Assembly: GCA_001898225.1 (NCBI GenBank) | Contig: MKTJ01000025.1 | Location: 94,664-143,214, forward strand | Origin: Chloroflexi bacterium 54-19 | GTDB taxonomy: Bacteria; Chloroflexota; Chloroflexia; Chloroheliales; Chloroheliaceae | DNA length: 48,551 nucleotides | Reading direction: 5' to 3' | Shown here: one piece after another, positions 32,601 to 40,533 of the stretch | How the letters are laid out: the number at the start of each line of letters is the position of its first letter | Position numbering within the stretch: the stretch's first letter is position 1 | Translations under genes and position numbers: made by a program | The notes under the pieces: generated by a model | Told to the model about the DNA's origin: nothing | Seen by the model: the letters and a program-made list of their open reading frames with translations, nothing else | Database searches by the model: none

Positions 32601-32940
32601 GTGACATCTCGTAGAGGCCGAGCGGCGAAACCAGTTTGGAATAGCGGTGGTCGCTGTCGAACGAAGCCAACTGCTCGACCAGGGTAATAATCGGCAGGTC
32701 CTGCTCAAGCAAGATTTTAATCAGGGGTTCGGGCAAATCGAGCATGATGAGGGCGTCAAGGTTTTCGGCCAGCACTTCTTCGACCACGCCCTGAAAACTG
32801 GTTTCGGGCAGTTTCAGGTTATCAATATCGAGCGGCACCAGTTCCACCCCCATTTTGAGGGCAAGTTGCTCGATAGCCATGCGTAACTGGACCCAGAACT
32901 GGTCGCTAGGGATAATTTGAAGGCCAATCCGGTAGTTCAC
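29638..32940 (-). CDS. soluble hybrid regulator: sugar-binding-like + GAF + histidine kinase + two receivers + AraC
   Basis: A 1100-residue one-protein signalling system with no signal peptide or membrane helix. Order: a periplasmic-binding/LacI-like ligand domain (about 1-290; LQIIPSDQFWVQLRMAIEQ, FCLSDTLALAA, VVGINGDPQALAAI); GAF (about 320-475); dimerisation domain with phospho-acceptor His501 (NVSHEFRTPLN); HATPase (about 615-735; NLLSNARKF, DTGRGIP, GIGLGLSI); a degenerate receiver (about 745-860; Trp replaces the phospho-Asp in ILAWETSG); a complete receiver (about 866-985; Asp917 in IIDLVLP); and two AraC helix-turn-helix motifs (about 1000-1095). The GTG start 32940 has AAGAG upstream. 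It is encoded divergently from a maltose-type importer, so it probably senses an imported sugar in the cytoplasm and controls those genes (inference). Confidence 0.93.
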   Translation of the reverse strand: MNYRIGLQIIPSDQFWVQLRMAIEQLALKMGVELVPLDIDNLKLPETSFQGVVEEVLAENLDALIMLDLPEPLIKILLEQDLPIITLVEQLASFDSDHRYSKLVSPLGLYEMSRLMSNFLIEKLQGRGNVLAIGGLTLDMGGFEGVGEDGRSLLKGIFDTFEPCDAIRLQHLPTSWSYEWAYPEIFRGMQKLAEPLDAIFCLSDTLALAARDIAGQLGLLTPQTLVVGINGDPQALAAIANGTMTATISIPAVEFARQALELALQAAAGQPLPRYFSYRPRLITAENLFESAVQKLIAIADLPNLLVGVNRHSEQLRLTQLETSLAINRQIEAILDPRELSETLVNLIRSNYNYDRVQLYLWSATEKGLLPDTPDEPGQVLSKVGLDEDGLLVQVFKAGELVFVPDIRNSRRFAPDPCWPEIRTRVVLPVRFGETVLGVLDLHCHRFTSHSREQLLGLQVLADQVAIAIRNAQLYSEALEARQAAEKADKLKTMLLANVSHEFRTPLNIILGYSKGATSQPNLYNTELPPQLVADLGRIYRSGEHLLRLINDLLDLSRAEIDELEIFPEILDVRPILEEVFNSVAELTDSGQSGASVGSQGRSQKALKWSFEAPSALPLLQVDPVRLRQVLLNLLSNARKFTPQGGITLGAEVQPPYVHLWVQDTGRGIPPSQQQFIFDPFTLGEDSEGQALAGGIGLGLSITRHLVTLHRGNISVESLPGEGSTFHVYLPLPNLSGQLLALPPTHQQTLVYISNREDLPPEFAQFRQQENIQIFQVRPAAVRSQLLDLQPTILAWETSGPTESDRQALDYLRENQQLAQLPLLLYGRPGKTEDSPDLTNLLQKPFSGQTLSAMLEALNPKKSQGEVVIVDDDAETLDFYQQIIEVAQPGVKVHRAGDGRAAIELLKQLTPSLVIIDLVLPEVDGYKVVEWLRNNPATQAVPVLVISGKVLSTESLKKLDYPRVVFQSKAILHPDEVSNTLLQVTAGANLLPQFNSQRVKRTVVYLQNNFSRPITLNDIAQEIGISKNYLSEIFHQELGISPWEYLTRYRINQAKQMLKTTDRSITEIAAQSGFDDPAHFSRIFRAHTGQSPKEYRNSPL

Positions 32941-33483
32941 AGTGCCACTCTTTTCTTCCTTTTAAAATCGGATTTCAACCTTGTCGTGGAACGAAAAATG
33001 ATATAAGAATGACCGAAATGATTTTCAGATGTTTGCTGGTGACAATTTAAAGTAATTTAACCGAAGAATACCATCGCCCTGGTTCGGGTCGCCACAATTC
33101 CGTGCAACTAATAATTTCACTAAATATAACACAACTAAAAATATAACAAAAATAAAGCACCAGAATTTGGAGAATTATCCAAAAGAAGTGGAGAATTATC
33201 CAAGACGGGGTTGTTACTTCTGAGTACAATATGGGTAAACCAACCGTTGGCACAACATTATAGCAAGCGTCCAGTCACGTATTCTACTTTTGGCAGTTGT
33301 CTTAACCAAAAAAAAACCGTAATTTAATCCAGTCCGTCCCTGGCTCTCCGGGCTTCTTGCGTAACCTTTTTAGGAATGGTTTGTTTCGGAGCGAAAGCTC
33401 ACTTTTCTAAATGGAAACAAGCTGCGCCCCAGCCGACAAGGTAAGGTAGGTGGTAGTGCTTATGCCAGATAGCGTTAAAGCTT
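32941..33483. promoter_or_regulatory. divergent control region between the hybrid regulator and receiver gene
   Basis: These 543 bases are AT-rich and show no credible gene. The direct repeat at 33168-33203 is described separately. A run of A residues at about 33307-33316 and several T-rich tracts are present. Neither flanking gene has an obvious consensus promoter; CTTATGCC occurs twice just before the receiver gene (near 33459 and 33481). Confidence 0.5.
33168..33203. promoter_or_regulatory. 21-bp-spaced direct repeat, candidate AraC-type operator
   Basis: TGGAGAATTATCCAA is found at 33168-33182 and identically at 33189-33203, with starts exactly 21 bp apart, two helical turns. This spacing is used by AraC-family proteins that bind two half-sites side by side. 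Each copy is also nearly palindromic (TTGGA-N6-TCCAA for the first). A weaker match (GGAGAATTACCC) lies at 33883-33894 upstream of the importer genes. Confidence 0.55.
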
Positions 33484-33867
33484 ATGCCTGAACCAGATTC
33501 GGCGGTCTTGCTTATAGAAGATGACCCTTCCACCCGCGAGCTTTACCAGCGGGAATTGAGCCGGGATTACGAGGTTCTTACCTGTAGCACCGAAAGCGAA
33601 GCCCTGGCTCTGCTCGACCTTCACCCGGTTTGCGCGATTGTCCTGGAACCGGGTTTGCAAAACGGGCAGGGTTGGTCTCTGCTGGCGATGCTACACGCGA
33701 TGCCCCGGACCCGGACTATCCCAATTATTCTTTGCAGCACCCTGGACGAAAGGCGTCGGGGAATGGAACTGGGAGCTACCCTTTACCTGACCAAGCCGGT
33801 TTTGCCGGAACACCTGGTAAAGAAGATTCACGAGGTCATAGGCCGGGAAGCGGCCACTAAATTTTAA
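33484..33867 (+). CDS. single-domain receiver with Glu at the phosphorylation site
   Basis: A 127-residue stand-alone receiver. The acidic pocket (IEDDPS, residues 11-16) and the conserved Lys104 (LTKPV) are kept. The usual phospho-Asp is replaced by Glu55 in IVLEPGLQNGQGW. The protein therefore cannot be phosphorylated in the normal way and may mimic the active state permanently, or work by binding only. The ATG at 33484 has a weak ribosome site. It lies between the divergent hybrid regulator and the maltose-type importer, on the importer strand, 384 bases before its first gene. Its role in the same control circuit is inferred from position. Confidence 0.82.
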   Translation: MPEPDSAVLLIEDDPSTRELYQRELSRDYEVLTCSTESEALALLDLHPVCAIVLEPGLQNGQGWSLLAMLHAMPRTRTIPIILCSTLDERRRGMELGATLYLTKPVLPEHLVKKIHEVIGREAATKF

Positions 33868-34251
33868 GCAGGAAATTTAGGAGGAGAATTACCCGAAGAA
33901 TTTTACTCTTAACTTTCACTAATTCTCACCGCCCGGCTACCGTGAAAACTTTGCCCAACACTGGTTGGCAAAAGGTTTCGTAGCCGCCGGTAAACAGAAC
34001 TTATCAACTTTGACCCTGACGCTGTATCTCTACCAATAACTCTCCAGGCAGTGCCTTTGTAACCTGGATTGGCGGGTAACTCGGTTAAGTCTATTTTAAC
34101 CGTCACTCCATCCAGGTTAAGGAAGCTGTCAATCGCTAACTAAGCTGTTGTTAAAGCATTTCAAGATAAGTGCTTTAAAGAAAAGTGTCTTATAGCACTT
34201 CCCGAATAAGACACACGACTATGATAGGTCATTTAAGTCAAGGAGGAATAG
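33868..34251 (+). promoter_or_regulatory. structured leader/promoter region of the sugar importer
   Basis: This region holds several inverted repeats and no credible gene. A long imperfect stem joins 33935-33955 with 33967-33985. A 9-bp pair AACCTGGAT/ATCCAGGTT (34061-34069 and 34110-34118) encloses CGGTTAA/TTAACCG (34082-34088 and 34096-34102). A dyad GTGTCTTAT-N12-ATAAGACAC (34185-34193 and 34206-34214) lies 38 bp before the start codon and is the best operator candidate. AGGAGG about 34241-34246 is the ribosome site. Confidence 0.55.
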
Positions 34252-35715
34252 ATGTCTAACGATTCTAGGTCAAGATTAAGCCGTCGCCGGTTTGTGGCTT
34301 TAACAGGCGGAGCTGTAGTCGCAGCCGGTATTTTGGCGGCTTGCGGTGACGCTACCAGCACCACTGCTCCGGCGGCCACGACCGCCCCGGCGGCGACCAC
34401 GGCTGCCGCGACGACTGCCGCCCCGACCACGGCTGCCGCCACTACCGCTGCCGCGACGACTGCCGCCCCGACCACGGCTGCCGCGACCACCGCTGCTGCC
34501 ACTACCGCCGCTGCGACTACCGCTGCCGCAACGACTGCCGCCCCGACTACGGCTGCCGCGACCACCGCTGCTGTCGCGACAACCCCGCCTGCCGCCTCTA
34601 AAGAAGGCACCCTGGTTATCTGGCTTGATACCTTACGGCGCAAAGCCCTCGAACCTTTGATTAAGAACTTCAGCAGCCAGAACGGCATCGACGTGGTTCT
34701 CCAGGAACTCGACTTCGGCTCCATCCGCGACCAGCTTAAACTGGCCGGTCCCGCCGGACAGGGTCCTGACCTTATCATCGGGGCTAACGACTGGTTGGGC
34801 GAACTCGTTTCCAACGGTCTGATTGACCCGGTCGATTTTAGCGCCAAGACCAGCTCTTTCGACCCGGTGGCGGTCAGCGCCTTTACCTATAACGGCAAGA
34901 CCTACGGCCTCCCCTACGCGACCGAGGCTATCGCCCTGGTCTATAACAAAGACATGGTCCCGACCCCTCCCAAGACCTGGGATGAACTGAAGACCACGGC
35001 GAAACAACTCCAGGACGCCAAGAAGGTTGACCAGGGCTTCATGCTCCAGCAGGGCGACCCTTACCACACTTACCCGATTTTCACCGGGTTTGGCGGGTAT
35101 GTCTTTGGCAAGAACCCTGATGGCACCTACAACCCGAAAGACTTCGGTCTCGACTCGGCTGGTTCCAAGCTTGCGGTTGAAGAAATCGACAGCATGGTTA
35201 AAGCGGGCCTGTTGAAGAAAGACGTTACCGGCGACATCCGCAAAGACGCCTTTATCAAAGGCAAGACGGCCATGATTTTCACCGGCCCCTGGGATGTCAA
35301 AGACCTGGTAGCCTCGAAGGTTAACTTCGCGGTTGCCAATATCCCGACCATGAAGCAGACCCCGCGCCCGTTCGTGGGTTCGCAGGGCTTCATGCTCAGC
35401 TCCTTTGGCAAGAACAAAGCCCTGGCGAAAACCTTCCTGACCGACTTCATCGCCACCGATGACACCATGAAGGCCATCTACACGGCTGACCCGCGCTTCC
35501 CGGCCTTCAAATCGGTCCAGGGCGGCATCGACCAGTACGTGGCGGGCTTCGGTGAATCTGCCAAGACCGGCGACCCGCTCCCGGCCATCCCTCAGATGGC
35601 GGCGGTCTGGGATAGCTGGGGCAAGGCTATTACCCTGATTTTCCAGCAGCAGACGCCTCCTGACCAGGCTATCACTGATGCGGCTAACGCCATCCGGCCC
35701 AAGTTAAATTCTTAA
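34252..35715 (+). CDS. sugar (maltose-type) ABC transporter solute-binding lipoprotein
   Basis: A 487-residue extracytoplasmic binding protein for a carbohydrate importer. The N-terminus has a twin-arginine-like sequence (LSRRRFVALTGG) followed by lipobox LAAC with Cys31, so it may be exported folded and then lipidated. Residues about 35-118 are an Ala/Thr/Pro repeat (TTAAPTTAAATTAAA...), a flexible, possibly O-glycosylated spacer. The rest is a family-1 binding protein: LVIWLDTLRRKALEPLIKNF, DLIIGANDWLGELVSNGLI, LPYATEAIALVYNKDMV, AMIFTGPWDV and the C-terminal AITDAANAIRPKL. Substrate class is inferred from the amylase downstream. The next gene starts 283 bases on, after hairpins. Confidence 0.92.
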   Translation: MSNDSRSRLSRRRFVALTGGAVVAAGILAACGDATSTTAPAATTAPAATTAAATTAAPTTAAATTAAATTAAPTTAAATTAAATTAAATTAAATTAAPTTAAATTAAVATTPPAASKEGTLVIWLDTLRRKALEPLIKNFSSQNGIDVVLQELDFGSIRDQLKLAGPAGQGPDLIIGANDWLGELVSNGLIDPVDFSAKTSSFDPVAVSAFTYNGKTYGLPYATEAIALVYNKDMVPTPPKTWDELKTTAKQLQDAKKVDQGFMLQQGDPYHTYPIFTGFGGYVFGKNPDGTYNPKDFGLDSAGSKLAVEEIDSMVKAGLLKKDVTGDIRKDAFIKGKTAMIFTGPWDVKDLVASKVNFAVANIPTMKQTPRPFVGSQGFMLSSFGKNKALAKTFLTDFIATDDTMKAIYTADPRFPAFKSVQGGIDQYVAGFGESAKTGDPLPAIPQMAAVWDSWGKAITLIFQQQTPPDQAITDAANAIRPKLNS

Positions 35716-35998
35716 CAGACGCTTTATCTGCCACTGGGCCGGGCTTTTGCAAGATTCCGGTGGCAGGTGACCGGTCTACCATTTAGTATTATCCACTTCC
35801 GGTTCGAACTAGCTCACGGGCCGGAAGTGTCTCTATCGCTCGAACACGCTAAATTTACCGTTAAAAATAAATATTTCTTTCGCGGGCAGCCTGGTTCTGG
35901 TATCTTTGACAATGCGGTAAACCGGGGTGCCAGGTTAGCATAACCTGAGTTGTGTGGCGTGAGAGAAGTATGGCTAGTATCTGATAAGGCGATAACCG
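35716..35998 (+). promoter_or_regulatory. intergenic hairpins between binding-protein and permease genes
   Basis: TGCCAC (35729-35734) pairs with GTGGCA (35760-35765) just after the stop, and CACTTCCGG (35794-35802) pairs with CCGGAAGTG (35821-35829). Neither has a T-tract. Such hairpins often protect the upstream message or reduce read-through, giving more binding protein than permease. AAGG at 35986-35989 precedes the permease ATG. Confidence 0.5.
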
Positions 35999-37579
35999 AT
36001 GCAGCAAACGCAATCAGAGAAGTTAAAAGTGCCCGGCGGTGGAGGCGGCGGCTCTCGTGAGCGCGACCCCTTCAACTTTACCGACCTGGGTATCCGGCTA
36101 ATTGGGTTGGCAATTATAGATGCGCTGGCGCTCTGGTTCGCCGCTTCTATCTATAGCCGGGAAAATAGCCCCGTCATTCCCATCGTCTTGTTGTTAGTGA
36201 CCGCCCTGATAAATTACATTTTTCTTTCCAAACGCCTTTACCCGGTCCGGTGGCTGGCTCCCGGCCTGGTGATGTTGCTTTTGATGGTGATTTACCCGGT
36301 CGGCTACAACATTTATATTTCTTTCACCACCAACAATAACGGCCACGCCCTCGATAAAGAGCAGGTTGTCAGCCAGCTTCAGCAGGCTACCTTTGGCCTA
36401 ACCTACGAACTGACGGCTTACCGCAATGCCTCCCAGCAGTACAAAATAATCCTGAAAGACTCTAAAACCGGCCAATATTTAATTGGTGACCAGAGCGGTG
36501 TGCAGCCCTACACTCCCCCCGGCGGCACCGTACCAAACAATATTGACGACTTTACAAAATTATCCCCGTTTGTCGTGGCAGGCCAGGCCGCTACCATTAA
36601 CAAGCTGAATATTCAGTACAACGGTCTGCCGATTGTCGTTACTTCCGGTAGCCAGGCGACCGCTTCGTCGCCCAAATACACCTATGACGCGGCTTCCGAC
36701 AAACTGACCGACAACGAGACAAAAACGGTCTTTTCGCCGGTAAACGGTAACTTCGTGTCGGCGGATGGCAAAACGGTCCTGACCCCCGGCTTTTCCTACT
36801 TTGCCGGTTTTGAAAACTACGCCAAGGTCTTTACGAGCGGCGATATTACCGGCCCGTTTGTGGGGGTCTTTATCTGGACCTTTGTCTTCGCCTTTTTTAG
36901 CGTTTTCCTGACCTTTTCGGTCGGGCTAGGGATGGCCCTGGTCCTGAATGACGACGGTTTGCCGCTGCGGACGCTCTGGCGGGTGCTGTTGTTCATTCCC
37001 TATACTATCCCGGCCTTTATCAGTTCGCTGGTGTGGGCGGGCCTGTTTAGTCTTTACGGCCCGGTGGATACCCTCTCCAAAAGCCTTTTCGGAGGCGGGT
37101 TTAGCTGGTTCTCCGACCCCAACGCCGCCAAGGTCATGTTGTTGTTTGTCAATACCTGGCTCGGTTACCCCTATATGATGCTAATCTGCCTGGGCGCGCT
37201 CCAATCCATCCCGGCGGACATCTACGAAGCGGCCACGATTGACGGGGCGAACCGGGTCCAGAAGTTCTTCAGCCTGACCCTGCCGCTCTTGCTGGTATCG
37301 GTTGGACCGCTTCTAATCGGTTCGTTCGCCTTCAACTTTAACAACTTCGGTATTATCCAGTTGATAACCCAGGGCGGACCCGCCGACCCGACGACCACTA
37401 CCCCCGCCGGTCGCACCGACATCCTGATTTCTTACACTTACCGCCTGGCTTTCGGGACCGGCAAAGGGCAGGACCTGGGGTTAGCGGCTACCATCTCGCT
37501 ATTTATCTTTATCATAATAGCGGCAATCACGACCTTTAGCTTCCGCTATACCAAGCAGTTGGAGGAGGTGTTGAACTAA
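35999..37579 (+). CDS. sugar ABC transporter permease, MalF type
   Basis: A 526-residue integral membrane protein that forms one half of the importer channel. Three N-terminal helices (about 32-50, 58-75 and 82-105) are followed by an extracytoplasmic domain (about 108-270) characteristic of MalF. The core transport helices have the loop EAATIDGANRVQKFFSLTLPLL, the EAA motif that docks on the ATPase. Its stop overlaps the next start (TAATG). No ATPase gene is encoded in this cluster, so the importer presumably uses a shared MsmK-like ATPase encoded elsewhere. Confidence 0.93.
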   Translation: MQQTQSEKLKVPGGGGGGSRERDPFNFTDLGIRLIGLAIIDALALWFAASIYSRENSPVIPIVLLLVTALINYIFLSKRLYPVRWLAPGLVMLLLMVIYPVGYNIYISFTTNNNGHALDKEQVVSQLQQATFGLTYELTAYRNASQQYKIILKDSKTGQYLIGDQSGVQPYTPPGGTVPNNIDDFTKLSPFVVAGQAATINKLNIQYNGLPIVVTSGSQATASSPKYTYDAASDKLTDNETKTVFSPVNGNFVSADGKTVLTPGFSYFAGFENYAKVFTSGDITGPFVGVFIWTFVFAFFSVFLTFSVGLGMALVLNDDGLPLRTLWRVLLFIPYTIPAFISSLVWAGLFSLYGPVDTLSKSLFGGGFSWFSDPNAAKVMLLFVNTWLGYPYMMLICLGALQSIPADIYEAATIDGANRVQKFFSLTLPLLLVSVGPLLIGSFAFNFNNFGIIQLITQGGPADPTTTTPAGRTDILISYTYRLAFGTGKGQDLGLAATISLFIFIIIAAITTFSFRYTKQLEEVLN

Positions 37580-38496
37580 TGGCAGAAGTTAAAGCAACCG
37601 GCACAACCAAAGCTGCCGCCGTTCCCAGAACTGCCAGTTTGAGCGGCGCACGCCGGGCCAACATGATTCTCAAACTGGTCATTGTCATTATCGCCACTAT
37701 CATAGCGCTCTACCCGATTGCCTATGTGGTGGGGGCCTCGCTTAGCCCGACCAACTCTTTGTCGGATTTAATCCCGGCCAACGCGACCCTGAACAACTAC
37801 AACCGGCTTTTGAATGACTCGCAATACCCGATTTTGCTCTGGCTGTTCAACTCGATAAAAGTGGCCGTTATCAGCACGATTGTTACGGTCGCGCTGACCA
37901 CGATGGCCGCTTACGCCTTTAGCCGGTTCCGGTTTAAGGGCCGCCGCCAGGGTTTGCTGGTCATTTTGTTGATTCAGCTTTTCCCGAATACCCTGGCAAT
38001 CGTCAGCCTTTACCTGCTGCTGACCCAGATTGCCAAGCTGGTCCCCTGGCTGGGTATCAACTCGCACGGCGGGCTTATCCTGATTTATTCCGGCGGCGCG
38101 CTCGGCTTCAACACCTGGCTGATGAAAGGCTTTTTCGATACTATCCCGAAAGAGCTGGACGAGTCGGGGGTTATTGACGGGGCCAGCCCGACCCAGATTT
38201 TCCTTTTTATCCTGCTGCCGCTCATCCGGCCTATCCTGGCGGTGGTCTCTATCCTGGCTTTCATCGGCACTTACGCCGACTTCCTGATTGCCAAGATTAT
38301 GCTGCAAGACAAGGATAACTATACCCTGGCTGTTGGCCTGAATATCATGCTCGGTGAAGGGGGCGGCAACCGCTCCTCCAACTGGGGCCTGTTCGCGGCG
38401 GCGGCTATCATCGGGGCCTTCCCGATTGTGGTGGTCTTCCTTGTGCTGCAAAAGCAACTCATCGGCGGCCTCACGACCGGCGCGGTCAAGGGCTAA
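37579..38496 (+). CDS. sugar ABC transporter permease, MalG type
   Basis: A 305-residue integral membrane protein, the second half of the channel. Six helices are visible, the first at about 30-52. The EAA-like loop reads IPKELDESGVIDGASPTQIFLFILLPLIRP, and the C-terminus is the short VLQKQLIGGLTTGAVKG typical of MalG. ATG 37579 overlaps the MalF-type stop, so they are co-translated. A terminator-like hairpin precedes the amylase gene. Confidence 0.94.
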   Translation: MAEVKATGTTKAAAVPRTASLSGARRANMILKLVIVIIATIIALYPIAYVVGASLSPTNSLSDLIPANATLNNYNRLLNDSQYPILLWLFNSIKVAVISTIVTVALTTMAAYAFSRFRFKGRRQGLLVILLIQLFPNTLAIVSLYLLLTQIAKLVPWLGINSHGGLILIYSGGALGFNTWLMKGFFDTIPKELDESGVIDGASPTQIFLFILLPLIRPILAVVSILAFIGTYADFLIAKIMLQDKDNYTLAVGLNIMLGEGGGNRSSNWGLFAAAAIIGAFPIVVVFLVLQKQLIGGLTTGAVKG

Positions 38497-38519
38497 AAAT
38501 AACCCGTTTTCAAACTAAA

Positions 38520-38563
38520 ATTGGGCAGGAGCTTTTAAACCGCTTCTGTCCAATTCAATTTTT
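38520..38563 (+). terminator. terminator or attenuator between permease and amylase genes
   Basis: ATTGGGCAGGAGC (38520-38532) pairs with GCTTCTGTCCAAT (38542-38554), two of the pairs being G-T, and a T-rich run follows. It could end the importer transcript or only reduce read-through into the amylase gene. Confidence 0.7.
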
Positions 38564-38610
38564 GAAGTAAATTTCTTGAAACTGGTTTCTTGAACCTGAA
38601 GAAGACTAAA

Positions 38611-40521
38611 ATGCAAAATCCTTCCTGGACCGGGACGGTCCATCACGACGGCTCCCCGCTCTATGTGCAGGGCGCGGACCAATCTGCGGACCAGTCCGGT
38701 AGCCCCCTCAGCTACAAAATAGGAGAGCCGGTAACAATTCGCCTGCGGGTCGGGGCCGACGCCCCGGTCGAGCGGGTCTTTTTGCGCTCGTACCCCAACG
38801 GCGAACAGGCCATGACCGAACTCTTTTCCACCGAGGCCCAGGCGGCGGTCAGCCCTGCCGAGAATTGCCGCTGGTGGGAGGGGACTTTTCCGCTCACCAT
38901 GCCCCAGAACCCTTACCGCTTTTTGCTTTTAACCGCCGAGGGAGGTTGGTGGTATTCCGCCGCCGGGGTCACCCGTCACTCGCCCACCGACGCCACCGAT
39001 TTCAAGGTGCTGGCCGGGTACCAGTCGCCGGACTGGGTCCGCTCGGCGGTCTTCTACCAGATTTTCCCCGACCGCTTTGCCGATGGCGACCCTTCGAACA
39101 ACGTCAAAGATGGCGAATACCTCGCTTACGGCCAACCGGTCATCGCCCGGAAATGGGGTGAACGCCCCACCCTGGCCCCCGGCTATGGTGGCCGCGAGTT
39201 CTTCGGCGGCGACCTGCCGGGCATCGTCCAGAACCTGTCCTATCTGCAAGACCTGGGTGTGACAGCCCTTTACCTGACCCCGATTTTTACCGCGCCGAGC
39301 AATCACAAGTACGACGTGGCCGATTACCGCGAGGTAGACCCCCATTTTGGCGGCAACCAGGCCCTGGCCGATTTGCGCGAGGCCCTGGACGGGCGGAGCA
39401 TGCGGCTGCTTTTGGATATTGTGCCGAACCACAGCGGCAAGATGCACGGCTGGTTCACGGCGGCCCTGGCCGACCCCCAATCCCCTACCGCCGAGTATTT
39501 CTTTTTCTATAACCATCCCGGCGACTATGAAAGCTGGTTCGGCACCGGGACCCTCCCCAAGCTTAACTACCAGAGCGTGGCCCTGCGCGACGAGATGTAC
39601 GCCGGGGAGAACGCGATTATGCGCTCCTGGCTGCGACCGCCCTACCGGATTGACGGCTGGCGGGTGGACGTGGCGAACATGCTGGGGCGGCAGGGCGAGA
39701 GCCAGCTAGGCCACAAGGTCGGGCGCGGAATGCGCAAGGCCATCAAGCAGGAAGACCCCCGGGCCTATCTCCTGGGCGAGCATTTCCACGATGGCACCTC
39801 GCATTTGCAGGGGGACGAACTGGACGCCGGGATGAATTACCGGGGCTTTTCGCTGCCGCTGTTGCGCTGGCTGAGCGGGTTCGATACGGCCTATCCCAAC
39901 CGGCCCTACGCCGACCCCCATCTTCTGCCGAGCGAGGCCCTGGCCGACCAGTGGCAGGCTTTTCTTTCTGCGATTCCCTGGCAGATTGCTTTGCAGCAGT
40001 TTAACCTGCTCGGCAGTCACGATACCCCGCGCGTCCTGACCGCCGTCAAAAATAATCCTGACCTGGCGAAGGTCGCGGCGGCCATATTGCTGACCTTTCC
40101 GGGGGTGCCGTGTATCTACTACGGCGACGAAATCGGCATGGAAGGGGGAGGCGACCCCGACAACCGCCGCCCGATGGTCTGGGAACGCGAAGGGTGGGAC
40201 ACCGCCATGCGCGAGTTTTACCAGCAGCTTATCAAATTGCGCAAAGAGTTAGGGGTCTTGCAGGAGGGCGGTTTCCAGATTCTTTACGCCGAAGGGGAGA
40301 CTATCGCCTACCAGCGCGAATTGCCGGGCGAGCGGTTGATAGTGGTGGCGAGGCGGGCGGCGGACGGTCTGGCGGCGCTTCCCCTGACCGGGGCCGGGTT
40401 ATCGTCGGATACCACCTTCCGCGAACTGCTCACCGGGGTCAAGGGGGTTCATTCGGACGACCACCTTTTGCTGGAAGGTCTGCCGGATACCGGGGTCCAA
40501 ATCTGGTATTCCGGCCAATAA
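38611..40521 (+). CDS. GH13 alpha-amylase family enzyme (neopullulanase/cyclomaltodextrinase-like)
   Basis: This 636-residue glycoside hydrolase cleaves alpha-1,4 (and perhaps alpha-1,6) bonds of maltodextrins. An N-terminal beta domain (about 5-125, CBM34-like) is followed by the (beta/alpha)8 barrel. Motifs: LLLDIVPNHSG, GWRVDVANM with nucleophile Asp353, YLLGEHFHD with acid/base Glu390, and LLGSHDTPR with Asp471. No signal peptide is seen, so it acts in the cytoplasm on imported sugar. ATG 38611 is preferred; a TTG at 38590 would add seven residues and both have weak ribosome sites. It is the last gene of the importer cluster. Confidence 0.93.
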   Translation: MQNPSWTGTVHHDGSPLYVQGADQSADQSGSPLSYKIGEPVTIRLRVGADAPVERVFLRSYPNGEQAMTELFSTEAQAAVSPAENCRWWEGTFPLTMPQNPYRFLLLTAEGGWWYSAAGVTRHSPTDATDFKVLAGYQSPDWVRSAVFYQIFPDRFADGDPSNNVKDGEYLAYGQPVIARKWGERPTLAPGYGGREFFGGDLPGIVQNLSYLQDLGVTALYLTPIFTAPSNHKYDVADYREVDPHFGGNQALADLREALDGRSMRLLLDIVPNHSGKMHGWFTAALADPQSPTAEYFFFYNHPGDYESWFGTGTLPKLNYQSVALRDEMYAGENAIMRSWLRPPYRIDGWRVDVANMLGRQGESQLGHKVGRGMRKAIKQEDPRAYLLGEHFHDGTSHLQGDELDAGMNYRGFSLPLLRWLSGFDTAYPNRPYADPHLLPSEALADQWQAFLSAIPWQIALQQFNLLGSHDTPRVLTAVKNNPDLAKVAAAILLTFPGVPCIYYGDEIGMEGGGDPDNRRPMVWEREGWDTAMREFYQQLIKLRKELGVLQEGGFQILYAEGETIAYQRELPGERLIVVARRAADGLAALPLTGAGLSSDTTFRELLTGVKGVHSDDHLLLEGLPDTGVQIWYSGQ

Positions 40522-40533
40522 AAAGCGAGTTTT

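Noticed and set aside
33909..34106. Short minus-strand ORF in the importer leader region
   Set aside because: It begins at GTG in a hairpin-rich region, has no convincing ribosome site and no recognisable domain.
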